Below are positions 1-6,518 of a DNA stretch of 11,202 nucleotides, piece after piece. How positions within the stretch are numbered: the first letter of the stretch is position 1; the number at the start of each line of letters is the position of its first letter. The position numbers were made by a program, and so were the translations under genes. Origin of the DNA: Chitinophagaceae bacterium (GTDB taxonomy: Bacteria; Bacteroidota; Bacteroidia; Chitinophagales; Chitinophagaceae); contig JASLDA010000304.1 of the NCBI GenBank assembly GCA_030151745.1, forward strand, positions 1 to 11,202, given 5' to 3'. Below the pieces are notes generated by a model that had not been told where the DNA came from, did no database searches, and saw only the letters and a program-made list of their open reading frames with translations.

Positions 1-1
1 T

Positions 2-1543
2 TCCGCCGCCAGCACGGAAAAATCCGCCGAGCAGCTCCCCCGCGTACAGGTGGGCGACGACTGCGAGGAGCAGAAGCTGCTAGAAGCCTGCCTGGAAGTG
101 ATCCGGACCGGCGCAGTAGTCGGCATGCAGGACATGGGTGCGGCAGGCATCACCTGCTCGACCTCCGAAATGAGCGCCAAGGGCGAGCACGGCATGATCA
201 TCCACCTGGACCGCGTGCCCATCCGCCAGGCGAACATGAAGCCCTGGGAGATGCTGCTCTCCGAAAGCCAGGAGCGCATGCTGATCGTCATCAAGAAAGG
301 CCAGGAAGCGGCAGTGAAAGCCGTCTTCGACAAATGGGACATCCATTGTGCCGAGATCGGCGAAGTGACCGCCGAGCAGCGCCTGAAGTATTATATGGAC
401 GGCGAGCTGATCGCCGACGTCCCGGGCGAAAGCCTGGTGCTGGGCGGAGGCGCCCCCGTTTACGAGCGCGAATACAGCGAGCCCGATTATTTCAGGCAAA
501 TCCAGGCCTTCGACCCGGCCTCCATCGCGCAGCCGAACGACTACAAGGAAGTCGCGTTCCGCCTCGTGCAGCTCCCGAACATCGCGTCGAAGCGCTGGAT
601 CTATGAGCAGTACGACAGCATGGTAATGACCGGCAACACGCATACCAACGCCCCGAGCGACGCGGCGGTCGTACGCGTTCACGGCTCCGAGAAGGCCCTG
701 GCCGTCACCACCGACTGCAACAGCCGCTACGTATTCGCCGACCCGTACAAGGGCGCGATGATCTCCGTGGCCGAAGCGGCGCGCAACATCGTCTGCAGCG
801 GCGGCACCCCGGTAGGCGTCACCAACTGCCTCAACTTCGGCAATCCCTACAATCCGCAGGTCTACTACCAGTTCGTGCACGCCATCAAGGGCATGGGCGC
901 GGCCTGCGAGAAGTTCCATACCCCGGTGACCGGCGGTAACGTGAGCTTCTACAACCAGGGCCCGGACGGCGCGGTCTACCCGACTCCGACCATCGGCATG
1001 GTAGGCGTGCTGGATACGATGATGAACAAGATGGGCCTGCGCTTCCAGCATGCAGGCGACCTGATCTATCTCGTAGGCGAAAGCAAGGACGATATCAACT
1101 GCTCCGAGTATCTGCACCACCTCTGCGGCGTGACGCACAGCCCGGCGCCGCATTTCGAGCTGGATACCGAGTACGCTGTGCAGCAGAGCATCGCGAAGCT
1201 TATCGAGCGCGGCACCATCAAGTCCGCGCACGACGTCAGCGAAGGCGGCCTGTTCACCTGCCTGCTGGAAAAGGCCATGGGCAGCGGCCACGGCTTCCAT
1301 ATCACGACCGATACTTCCGTTCGCAAGGACGCCTTCCTCTTCGGCGAGGCGCAGAGCCGCATCGTTGTAACGGTGAATCCGGACCTGAAGACCCTGTTCG
1401 AAGCCGAGGTCGGCGTACCGCATAGCCTGCTGGGCCGCGTCGCGCCTACGGCCGAGATCACGATCGACGAGCAGGGCTGGGGCTACCTGGGCGAGTGGCA
1501 GGAAGCATATGATACGGCGCTGGAAAAGCTGCTGACGGCGTAG
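2..1543 (+). CDS. purL: Phosphoribosylformylglycinamidine synthase subunit PurL, C-terminal part (5' end outside window)
   Basis: PurL is the cytosolic synthetase subunit that turns FGAR, ATP and glutamine-derived ammonia into FGAM in step four of purine synthesis. The frame is open from base 2, so the start lies to the left; the GTG at 50 is an internal valine. Visible family motifs are VQVGD (about 47-61), the ATP-site stretch GMQDMGAAGITCSTSEMS (about 122-178), SESQERML (about 263-286), TTDCNSRYVFADPYKG (about 709-756), the SGGTPVGVTNCLNFGNP stretch (about 796-846), TGGNVSFYNQ (about 929-958) and DVSEGG (1232-1249). The protein ends shortly after the last AIRS-like domain with no glutaminase domain, so this is the short PurL type (usually about 740 residues), which needs separate PurS and PurQ. 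About 513 residues are present. No frameshift is seen. A strong terminator follows 59 nt after the stop. Confidence 0.96.
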   Translation, partial: SAASTEKSAEQLPRVQVGDDCEEQKLLEACLEVIRTGAVVGMQDMGAAGITCSTSEMSAKGEHGMIIHLDRVPIRQANMKPWEMLLSESQERMLIVIKKGQEAAVKAVFDKWDIHCAEIGEVTAEQRLKYYMDGELIADVPGESLVLGGGAPVYEREYSEPDYFRQIQAFDPASIAQPNDYKEVAFRLVQLPNIASKRWIYEQYDSMVMTGNTHTNAPSDAAVVRVHGSEKALAVTTDCNSRYVFADPYKGAMISVAEAARNIVCSGGTPVGVTNCLNFGNPYNPQVYYQFVHAIKGMGAACEKFHTPVTGGNVSFYNQGPDGAVYPTPTIGMVGVLDTMMNKMGLRFQHAGDLIYLVGESKDDINCSEYLHHLCGVTHSPAPHFELDTEYAVQQSIAKLIERGTIKSAHDVSEGGLFTCLLEKAMGSGHGFHITTDTSVRKDAFLFGEAQSRIVVTVNPDLKTLFEAEVGVPHSLLGRVAPTAEITIDEQGWGYLGEWQEAYDTALEKLLTA

Positions 1544-1601
1544 AGTATGTCAGCGCGCCATAAAGCGCCTCCCCGGCCGCCACTCATTGAACATTAAACA
1601 T

Positions 1602-1630
1602 AAAATCCGCCCGGTGGGCGGATTTTTTTT
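1602..1630 (+). terminator. Intrinsic terminator of purL
   Basis: A perfect 11-bp stem (1602-1612 with 1616-1626) closes a 3-nt loop GGT, and the 3' arm runs into eight consecutive T (1623-1630). It lies 59 nt after the purL stop and ends the purine gene's transcript. It also shows that the in-frame ATG at 1587, which would place this hairpin inside a coding region, is not the start of the next gene. Confidence 0.9.
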
Positions 1631-1675
1631 CCTGATACCCGAAAACAGGAAGGCATTCCGCGCGAAAAACAATAG

Positions 1676-1706
1676 TTCGCGGCTGGCAATTGCACCTGTA
1701 ACTTTC
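1676..1706 (+). promoter_or_regulatory. Possible Bacteroidetes-type promoter for the VOC/DUF2200 unit
   Basis: TAACTTTC at 1699-1706 matches seven of eight positions of the Bacteroidetes -7 consensus TAnnTTTG, and TTCG at 1676-1679 lies 19 nt upstream, where the -33 TTTG box is expected. It follows the purL terminator and precedes the chosen ATG (1731) by 24 nt. The match is weak and the assignment is inference. Confidence 0.25.
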
Positions 1707-1730
1707 AGCTCCAAAGCAAAGCCACGCCCA

Positions 1731-2162
1731 ATGGACACCCAGCAAAACGAAAGCACGAGCACTCCTTCGAACGATACGGCTCCGAAGGTCACCGGGATCG
1801 GCGGGATCTTTTTCTTTTCCGACAACCCCGCCGAGACCCGCGCCTGGTACGCCCGGAATCTGGGCCTGGAATTCAACGACTGGGGCGGCTGCGGCTTCGA
1901 TTCCCGGAACATCGATCGTCCCGAAAAGGTCGACTCCCTGCAATGGACGCTGTTCAAGACCGGCAGCGATTACTTCGCCCCGTCGAAGAAAGAGTTCATG
2001 ATCAATTACCGCGTACGGCATATCGAGGCGCTCCTGGACCGGCTCCGCGATAACGGCGTGACGATCCTCAGCGATATCACGACATACGATTTCGGGAAAT
2101 TCGCGCATATCCTGGACGCCGACGGCAATAAGATCGAGCTCTGGGAACCCGCCAACGAATAA
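1731..2162 (+). CDS. VOC-family (glyoxalase/bleomycin-resistance fold) protein
   Basis: A 143-residue single vicinal-oxygen-chelate protein, normal length for the family. After a polar 20-residue N-terminus comes VTGIGGIFFFSDNPAETRAW (residues 20-39) with the first beta-alpha unit, then KKEFMINYRV (86-95), a helix with LLDRLRDNGVTI (101-112), and the closing AHILDADGNKIELWEP (125-140), in which E136 sits at the usual metal-ligand position. The histidine normally expected in the first strand and at the INYRV strand is absent (no H before residue 97), so metal binding and a glyoxalase I reaction cannot be assumed. Substrate unknown. The start at 1731 was preferred over the in-frame ATG at 1587, which lies inside the purL terminator. 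A DUF2200 gene follows after 29 nt on the same strand, probably in one transcript. Confidence 0.85.
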   Translation: MDTQQNESTSTPSNDTAPKVTGIGGIFFFSDNPAETRAWYARNLGLEFNDWGGCGFDSRNIDRPEKVDSLQWTLFKTGSDYFAPSKKEFMINYRVRHIEALLDRLRDNGVTILSDITTYDFGKFAHILDADGNKIELWEPANE

Positions 2163-2191
2163 GCTTTCCGTCAAACCGGCTACCACGTACA

Positions 2192-2542
2192 ATGGATCAT
2201 TCACGCGTCTATAAAATGAAATTCGCGGGCGTCTACCCGCTTTACCTTGCCAAAGCCGAACGCAAAGGCCGGACGAAGGAAGAGCTCGACACGGTGATCG
2301 AATGGCTGACCGGGTACGATGCGGCCGGGCTGCAAACGGCGCTGGACACCGGCGTCGACTTTCAGACCTTTTTCGCCCAGGCCCCGCGGCTCAACCCCAA
2401 TGCGTCGATGATCACCGGCGTCATTTGCGGCTGCCGCATCGAGGAAATCGAGGACGAGCTGATGCGGAAGGTCCGCTATCTGGACAAGCTCGTGGATGAG
2501 CTTGCAAAAGGTAAGGCTATGGAAAAGATCCTGAGGAAATAG
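2192..2542 (+). CDS. DUF2200 family protein
   Basis: A 116-residue soluble protein recognisable as DUF2200 along its whole length: the N-terminal RVYKMKFAGVYPLYLAKAER block (residues 5-24), GRTKEELDTVIEWLTGYD (26-43), FQTFFAQAPRLNPNASMITG (57-76), VICGCRIEEIEDELMRKVRY (77-96) and the characteristic C-terminus DELAKGKAMEKILRK (102-116). No biochemical role is established for the family as far as I know, and none is claimed here. No signal peptide or membrane segment. It starts 29 nt after the VOC gene without a Shine-Dalgarno sequence and is probably co-transcribed with it; the pairing itself does not reveal a function. Confidence 0.88.
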   Translation: MDHSRVYKMKFAGVYPLYLAKAERKGRTKEELDTVIEWLTGYDAAGLQTALDTGVDFQTFFAQAPRLNPNASMITGVICGCRIEEIEDELMRKVRYLDKLVDELAKGKAMEKILRK

Positions 2543-2583
2543 CCGCAGCGCTGCCGGTGCAGTGCCGCTCCGCCCGCAAATGA

Positions 2584-2641
2584 AAAACCTGGAGCGGTTT
2601 TCCCGGTTCCGCTCCCCGGGGGACTTAAATAATCAGGTTTT
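2584..2641 (+). other. Composite stem-loop after DUF2200, possible transcript end
   Basis: Two perfect helices nest: outer arms 2584-2590 and 2635-2641 (AAAACCT with AGGTTTT) and inner arms 2591-2597 and 2609-2615 (GGAGCGG with CCGCTCC). The outer 3' arm ends in TTTT followed by ATTT. It begins 42 nt after the DUF2200 stop, where a transcript end would be expected, but the T run is short and the outer loop is long, so it is a weak terminator candidate rather than a clear one. Confidence 0.35.
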
Positions 2642-2691
2642 ATTTAACTGACCGGCAGCATTAAAATCGCCTTCGTCTGAGCTGCAATCCG

Positions 2692-2699
2692 TAATTTTT
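2692..2699 (+). promoter_or_regulatory. -7-like box TAATTTTT directly upstream of the 366-aa gene
   Basis: TAATTTTT matches the Bacteroidetes -7 element TAnnTTTG at all but the last base and ends exactly 5 nt before the ATG at 2705. The same 5-nt spacing is seen at ubiE, the GT2 gene and the flavoprotein gene. If used, transcription would begin at or next to the start codon, giving a leaderless mRNA. No good -33 TTTG is visible. Confidence 0.4.
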
Positions 2700-2704
2700 C
2701 CCCA

Positions 2705-3805
2705 ATGAACTTTTTCAAAAGGCTTTTCGGAAAATCAGACAGGCAGGCTGAGCCGGATTACTATGGGGAAACGGATTCCGCAAGCGGCCATACCGAGGCG
2801 CTTGAAAAAACGGTATTCCCGGACCAGGATCCCCTGCCGGCAAAGGCGCCTGAACGCGTTGAGAATGCAGTAGAGAGCAGTCCTGTCCGCGTCAACTCAC
2901 CCGAGCTGTTCAGCGAGGAATTGTACGATTCGCTGAACCGCTACTATTCCGCGCCGGAGCTGCAGATCGACCTGGACCTGAAGGATGGCGAGGGGACCAG
3001 GCTCGCGGCGCACGAAGCGTTCAACGGCACATTCGGCGAGTGGCAGAACATCCAATCTGCCTGGGACCGGCGATCGGTGCTGTTCGCACTCTGGGACCAG
3101 ACCGAGTTTAATAAGCTCCGGAAATGGCAGATCGTGGAGCGATTCGTGAAAGACCGCGCCGCGATGGACGCCGTGCAGTTTCAGAAAGAAAATATCTCCG
3201 CGGATGATTTCCAGGACATCAGGCTGATCATCGCCTTATCCAGGCTGTATAGTGTGCTGGATTCCCCCCCGACCGCGATGCGCTACGCGAAGGGCGCCTA
3301 TGAGTTGCGTCCGGATCTGGACATCGCGAAGGTAGAATACGCGAATGTGCTGCACCTTTCGGGATCGGCGGAGGACAAGGAGCTTGCACACAGCCTGATG
3401 AACGAGGTCATCGAGAAAAAGATCGCAGCGGCGGACTCCGGCCGCGAAGTCCCGCTGTTAAACTATTTCATGTTCGCCCCGGGCTATATCGACTCCCCGG
3501 TGTTCGCCGCGAGCTTTCTATGGGCGGGGAACAGCGATGCCGAAGCCTGGAACAGGCTGGCCGAAGAATACTACTGGAGCCCGGAGTTCCGGTATGAACA
3601 CGCCGTTTTCCTGAGTAAAAACGGGGAACCGTTCAAGGCGATGGCAAAGCTGAAGGTGCTGGCCGATGAGTTTCCCTGGTACAAGAAAGGCGTTCTAGCC
3701 GCAATGGACGCCATTCAGCGGCTCAGGACCCAATCGAACGATCAGACGGTCATGGGCCCGGAACTGGCGCGGATGCTGCAATACCAGGCTATGTGGAACA
3801 GTTAA
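2705..3805 (+). CDS. Hypothetical protein with TPR-like helical C-terminal part
   Basis: I do not recognise the family. The 366-residue product begins with a short basic/aromatic patch (MNFFKRLFGK, 1-10), followed by a polar, probably disordered stretch (11-62), then a largely helical body. Two segments look like degenerate tetratricopeptide-type helix pairs: about 172-240 (LSRLYSVLDSPPTAMRYAKG, then AYELRPDLDIAKVEYANVLH) and about 293-343 (EFRYEHAVFLSKNGEPFKAM onward). No signal peptide, membrane segment or catalytic motif is visible, so a cytosolic scaffold or protein-binding role is the most that can be suggested. Codon-level integrity is good (no internal stop over 1.1 kb). The gene stands alone: a stem-loop precedes it, and a perfect 21-bp hairpin follows 5 nt after its stop. 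G+C appears slightly lower than in purL. Confidence 0.8.
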   Translation: MNFFKRLFGKSDRQAEPDYYGETDSASGHTEALEKTVFPDQDPLPAKAPERVENAVESSPVRVNSPELFSEELYDSLNRYYSAPELQIDLDLKDGEGTRLAAHEAFNGTFGEWQNIQSAWDRRSVLFALWDQTEFNKLRKWQIVERFVKDRAAMDAVQFQKENISADDFQDIRLIIALSRLYSVLDSPPTAMRYAKGAYELRPDLDIAKVEYANVLHLSGSAEDKELAHSLMNEVIEKKIAAADSGREVPLLNYFMFAPGYIDSPVFAASFLWAGNSDAEAWNRLAEEYYWSPEFRYEHAVFLSKNGEPFKAMAKLKVLADEFPWYKKGVLAAMDAIQRLRTQSNDQTVMGPELARMLQYQAMWNS

Positions 3806-3810
3806 TAACC

Positions 3811-3855
3811 TCCAATCAAGGTGACACCTCCGTTGGAGGTGTCACCTTGATTGGA
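3811..3855. repeat. Perfect 21-bp inverted repeat with 3-nt loop
   Basis: Arms 3811-3831 and 3835-3855 are exact reverse complements around GTT. The core of the arms is GGTGACACCTCC / GGAGGTGTCACC. It starts 5 nt after the stop of the 366-residue gene and lies 78 nt before the esterase start, so it could form the 3' end of the upstream transcript. There is no T run on either side (the + side continues CCGCAACG; the - side continues into GGTTATTAAC), so it is not a standard intrinsic terminator. A mobile palindromic (REP-like) unit, an mRNA-end stabiliser or an attenuator are alternatives. Confidence 0.85.
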
Positions 3856-3933
3856 CCGCAACGCCTGTGGGCCTGTCATTCGCACTGCAGGAAAGCCGGA
3901 CCCGAGCCGGCGGCGGAAAATGCCTCCAGGGCC

Positions 3934-5562
3934 ATGACGCTCAAGATCCTAGTGCTGATCTTCCTGGCGTCCGGGATCTTCAGTGCCGCCGGCGCCCAGA
4001 CAAGCTTGACCGGCGTCGTGACAGTTGCGGGAACGGAGGATCGCCTGTCCTTTGTCAATATCGGCATCCGGCATAAGAACTTAGGAACCGTATCCCGGAT
4101 CGACGGGACATTCTCCCTTAGCATCCCCGGGCAGAATGAAAAAGACACGCTGGTCTTTTCGATGCTGGGCTACGAAGAGCTGCTTGTACCGATCAGGGAT
4201 ATCATCGGAGGCGGCCGGAAGCAATTCGGATTAAAGGCGGAGCCAGCCAGGCTGAACACGGTCACCGTTTCCGCCGGGAAGCTGACCGAGCGGAAGTTCG
4301 GAATTACCAGCCACGGGGCGTTGATGCATATTTCCGACGGGAGCACCAACCAGGACGATATCTTCGAAATTGCGCAGCTCGTCAAGCTCGATACCCTTCG
4401 CTCCAGGCTCACGTCCGTCAATCTATACCTTAACGCATCAAGAGAGGACAGCGGAACATTCAGGATCAATTTCTACAGGTTTGACGGCAGCAGGCCTGCC
4501 GAACGGATTATCGAACGGAGCATCATTCAGAAAAAGAAAATTCAGGAGGGCTGGCTGAAATTCGATCTGGCCGAATACGGAATCTACCTGAAAGGGACTT
4601 TTGTTGTTGCCCTTGAGTTCATTCCCACGAAGGACAAGAGCAGCCCGATCTACTATGAGCTGAAACTTGGCGGCTCATCGAAGAGCTTCGTCAGAACCAG
4701 CAGCCAGGGCGACTGGAGCGTGCCCCCTCATCACTACCGCCTTTTCGTAACCGCGCTCGTGGCCGACAGGAAGGACAAAAAGCGGCCAGACAATCCGGAA
4801 GAAAAGGAATCGCTCCCGGCTTTCGCGCTCTACTCGGAATCTGTACGGGATTCATTCTACATTTTCATCCGCTCACCGAAGCAGCCTGCAAAAAAGGGCA
4901 CCCGGAACCTGCCCGTGATCTACTTGCTGGATGCCAATGTCTACTTCGATCACGTGGCCGAGGCCTTGGAGGAAAATAATATCGGGGCGATGCTGGTCGG
5001 CATCGGCTACAAAGACGTGATGGCCATGGATTCGCTACGCAAGAGGGACTATCTGTATCCCCGGGCGGCAGCCGCTGACGAGCCCCGGATCGGCGGGGGA
5101 GCCCAGGCATTCCTGGCATTTATCGAAACGGAGCTGAAGCCCTGTATCAATCGTCGTTATGCTGCAGATACGGGCAACCAGACGCTGATGGGGCATTCGT
5201 TCGGCGGCTACTTTGTACTCTACGCCTTGCTTCGGAATACAAAGCGGCATACAGCCACCTTCCGGCGATACGTAGCGGCAAGCCCGTCGCTTGACTACTC
5301 GGACCGGTACCTGCTGAAGCAATTTCAGGACACGGCCGACACCGCCTCCCCGGGCACGCTGGTGCTCACGTACGGAGGACGGGAAGACAGCGAGGACGGC
5401 GGCTCTGGCACTGAAGGGATCGACAATTTCAATCGGCTGAAAACCCTGCTGTCGGAAAAACGATACGGGAACATCAGGCTGAAAGCCCAGATCTATCCGA
5501 CATCCGGGCATATGGAAACCGCGGTTCCCACATTCACCGGATCCGTACGGGACTTAAAATAA
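3934..5562 (+). CDS. Secreted CarboxypepD-like domain / esterase-D-type alpha/beta hydrolase fusion
   Basis: A 542-residue protein in three parts. A signal peptide (1-21; KILVLIFLASGIFSAAGA, cleavage likely before Q22) is followed by a Bacteroidetes carboxypeptidase-like regulatory beta-sandwich (about 23-112, with TGVVTV, FVNIGI and LVFSMLGYE), a beta-rich middle region (about 122-280) and a C-terminal esterase domain of the Esterase D/IroE-like type (about 295-542). The nucleophile elbow GHSFGG puts the catalytic serine at S422, the acid is probably E484 or D485 in YGGREDSED, and the histidine is H526 in SGHME. RKRDYLYP (369-376) resembles the family's conserved segment before the elbow. 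Likely periplasmic or outer-surface hydrolysis of an ester; the substrate is unknown, and siderophore, sugar or acyl esters all fit. The start at 3934 is chosen because the longer frame from 3793 would translate the 3811-3855 hairpin and bury the signal peptide. Convergent with ubiE, with a 43-nt gap. Confidence 0.87.
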   Translation: MTLKILVLIFLASGIFSAAGAQTSLTGVVTVAGTEDRLSFVNIGIRHKNLGTVSRIDGTFSLSIPGQNEKDTLVFSMLGYEELLVPIRDIIGGGRKQFGLKAEPARLNTVTVSAGKLTERKFGITSHGALMHISDGSTNQDDIFEIAQLVKLDTLRSRLTSVNLYLNASREDSGTFRINFYRFDGSRPAERIIERSIIQKKKIQEGWLKFDLAEYGIYLKGTFVVALEFIPTKDKSSPIYYELKLGGSSKSFVRTSSQGDWSVPPHHYRLFVTALVADRKDKKRPDNPEEKESLPAFALYSESVRDSFYIFIRSPKQPAKKGTRNLPVIYLLDANVYFDHVAEALEENNIGAMLVGIGYKDVMAMDSLRKRDYLYPRAAAADEPRIGGGAQAFLAFIETELKPCINRRYAADTGNQTLMGHSFGGYFVLYALLRNTKRHTATFRRYVAASPSLDYSDRYLLKQFQDTADTASPGTLVLTYGGREDSEDGGSGTEGIDNFNRLKTLLSEKRYGNIRLKAQIYPTSGHMETAVPTFTGSVRDLK

Positions 5563-5605
5563 ACAGGGGATCGGGCAACGGTAAGCGGAAACCAGGTGCC
5601 GGCTC

Positions 5606-6355
5606 TTACTTCACTGCCGTATAAAGGCTCGTGATTCCCAGGGTCAGCGCCCTGGCTTTCGGTTGCTGAAAGCCGCAGCGGCTGAGCATCTGCGTGAACG
5701 CGCCGCCTTCCGGGAAAGCCGCGACGGACTCCGGCAGATAGGTATAGGCGCGGCTGTGCTTCGATACCAGCTTGCCGATGGCCGGCAGGATATAGCGGAA
5801 GTAGAATTTATAGAGCTGCGCGACCGGGAACCTGCGCGGCTGGGAGAACTCCAGGATCACCACCTTGCCGCCGGGCCGCAGCACCCGCTGCATTTCCCGC
5901 AGGCCGGCTTCCAGGTGCTCGAAGTTGCGCACGCCGTAGGCGCACATCACCACGTCGAACGACGCATCTGCGAAAGGCAGCGCTTCGGAATCGCCTTCGC
6001 CGAGCTTGATACGGCTGTCCAGCTGTAAATCCGCAACCTTTTTCACACCGATCTCCAGCATGCCCCTGGAGATGTCGACGCCGGTGATGCCTGCGCCCGG
6101 GATGGCCTTCGCCGCGGCTATCGCCAGGTCCCCGGTGCCCGTGGCTACGTCGAGGATGTCATTGGGCCGGACGGCAGCGACCTCGCGGATGGCCTTTTTT
6201 CGCCAGCCTTTGTCGATACCCATCGACAGGAAGTGATTCAGAAAATCGTACTTGCCCGCGATCCCGTCAAACATCTCGGCGACCTGTCCCTTCTTGCTGA
6301 GCGTCGATCCCGCATCCGGCAGAACGGCCGCCCCACCCTGTGCATCCTTGTTCAT
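5606..6355 (-). CDS. ubiE: Demethylmenaquinone methyltransferase UbiE/MenG
   Basis: A 249-residue class I SAM methyltransferase that performs the C-methylation of demethylmenaquinone, the last step of menaquinone synthesis; in organisms with ubiquinone the same family also acts there. The family signature is complete: VAEMFDGIAGKYDFLNHFLS (25-44) and GIDKGWRKKA (46-55), SAM motif I DVATGTGDLA (69-78), acidic D94 in GVDIS, GDSEALPF (121-128), the YGVRNFEHLEAGLREM stretch (140-155), RVLRPGGKVVILEFS (157-171), TYLPESVAAFP (205-215) and the C-terminal GITSLYTAVK. Length is close to the family norm plus a short N-terminal extension. Bacteroidota use menaquinone, so the menaquinone role is favoured. 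It is transcribed convergently with the esterase, and the 43-nt gap between the two stops holds no clear terminator. A -7-like box lies 5 nt before its ATG. Confidence 0.95.
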   Translation of the reverse strand: MNKDAQGGAAVLPDAGSTLSKKGQVAEMFDGIAGKYDFLNHFLSMGIDKGWRKKAIREVAAVRPNDILDVATGTGDLAIAAAKAIPGAGITGVDISRGMLEIGVKKVADLQLDSRIKLGEGDSEALPFADASFDVVMCAYGVRNFEHLEAGLREMQRVLRPGGKVVILEFSQPRRFPVAQLYKFYFRYILPAIGKLVSKHSRAYTYLPESVAAFPEGGAFTQMLSRCGFQQPKARALTLGITSLYTAVK

Positions 6356-6360
6356 GAATG

Positions 6361-6368
6361 CAAAAGTA
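6361..6368 (-). promoter_or_regulatory. -7 box TACTTTTG in front of ubiE
   Basis: Read on the - strand, TACTTTTG is a full match to the Bacteroidetes -7 consensus TAnnTTTG and is separated from the ubiE ATG by exactly 5 nt (CATTC). Transcription would therefore start at or just before the ATG. No convincing -33 TTTG is found at the usual 17-23 nt upstream distance. Confidence 0.5.
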
Positions 6369-6390
6369 CGGGGAGCTGCTGCTGCGAGCT

Positions 6391-6418
6391 GAATTCAAAA
6401 TTTAGAATGCAAAATGCA
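6391..6418. repeat. Degenerate 7-nt tandem repeat (four units)
   Basis: Four consecutive heptamers, GAATTCA, AAATTTA, GAATGCA and AAATGCA, share the frame RAATNNA. The block is strongly AT-rich within GC-rich flanks and lies just upstream of the ubiE -7 box. It may be a slippage-prone short repeat or an AT-rich upstream promoter region. Confidence 0.5.
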
Positions 6419-6457
6419 AAGCCCATGTCGGGAAACAAGGGGAACGGCGGGTGTAAA

Positions 6458-6478
6458 GCCGGTGTCCAAGACATCGGC
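6458..6478 (-). other. Weak hairpin downstream of the GT2 gene
   Basis: Arms 6458-6466 and 6470-6478 (GCCGGTGTC with GACATCGGC) pair at eight of nine positions around a 3-nt loop. It lies 41 nt beyond the GT2 stop on the - strand. Only TTT follows it after two bases, so it is at best a weak terminator for the glycosyltransferase unit. Confidence 0.25.
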
Positions 6479-6518
6479 GCCCGCTAATTTTTCCGATGCA
6501 TAGGCCCTTGTAACCGCG

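Noticed and set aside
80..1423. A 447-codon open frame on the strand opposite purL
   Set aside because: It lies fully antisense to a gene with every PurL motif. Long antisense frames are expected in GC-rich coding sequence, and its translation resembles no family and is rich in V, A, R and H.
1587..1730. Upstream in-frame extension of the VOC gene
   Set aside because: It would translate the purL terminator hairpin and T run; the 48 extra residues have no family character.
3793..3933. Upstream in-frame extension of the esterase gene, overlapping the 366-residue gene
   Set aside because: It would run through the perfect 21-bp hairpin and place the signal peptide about 48 residues inside the protein.
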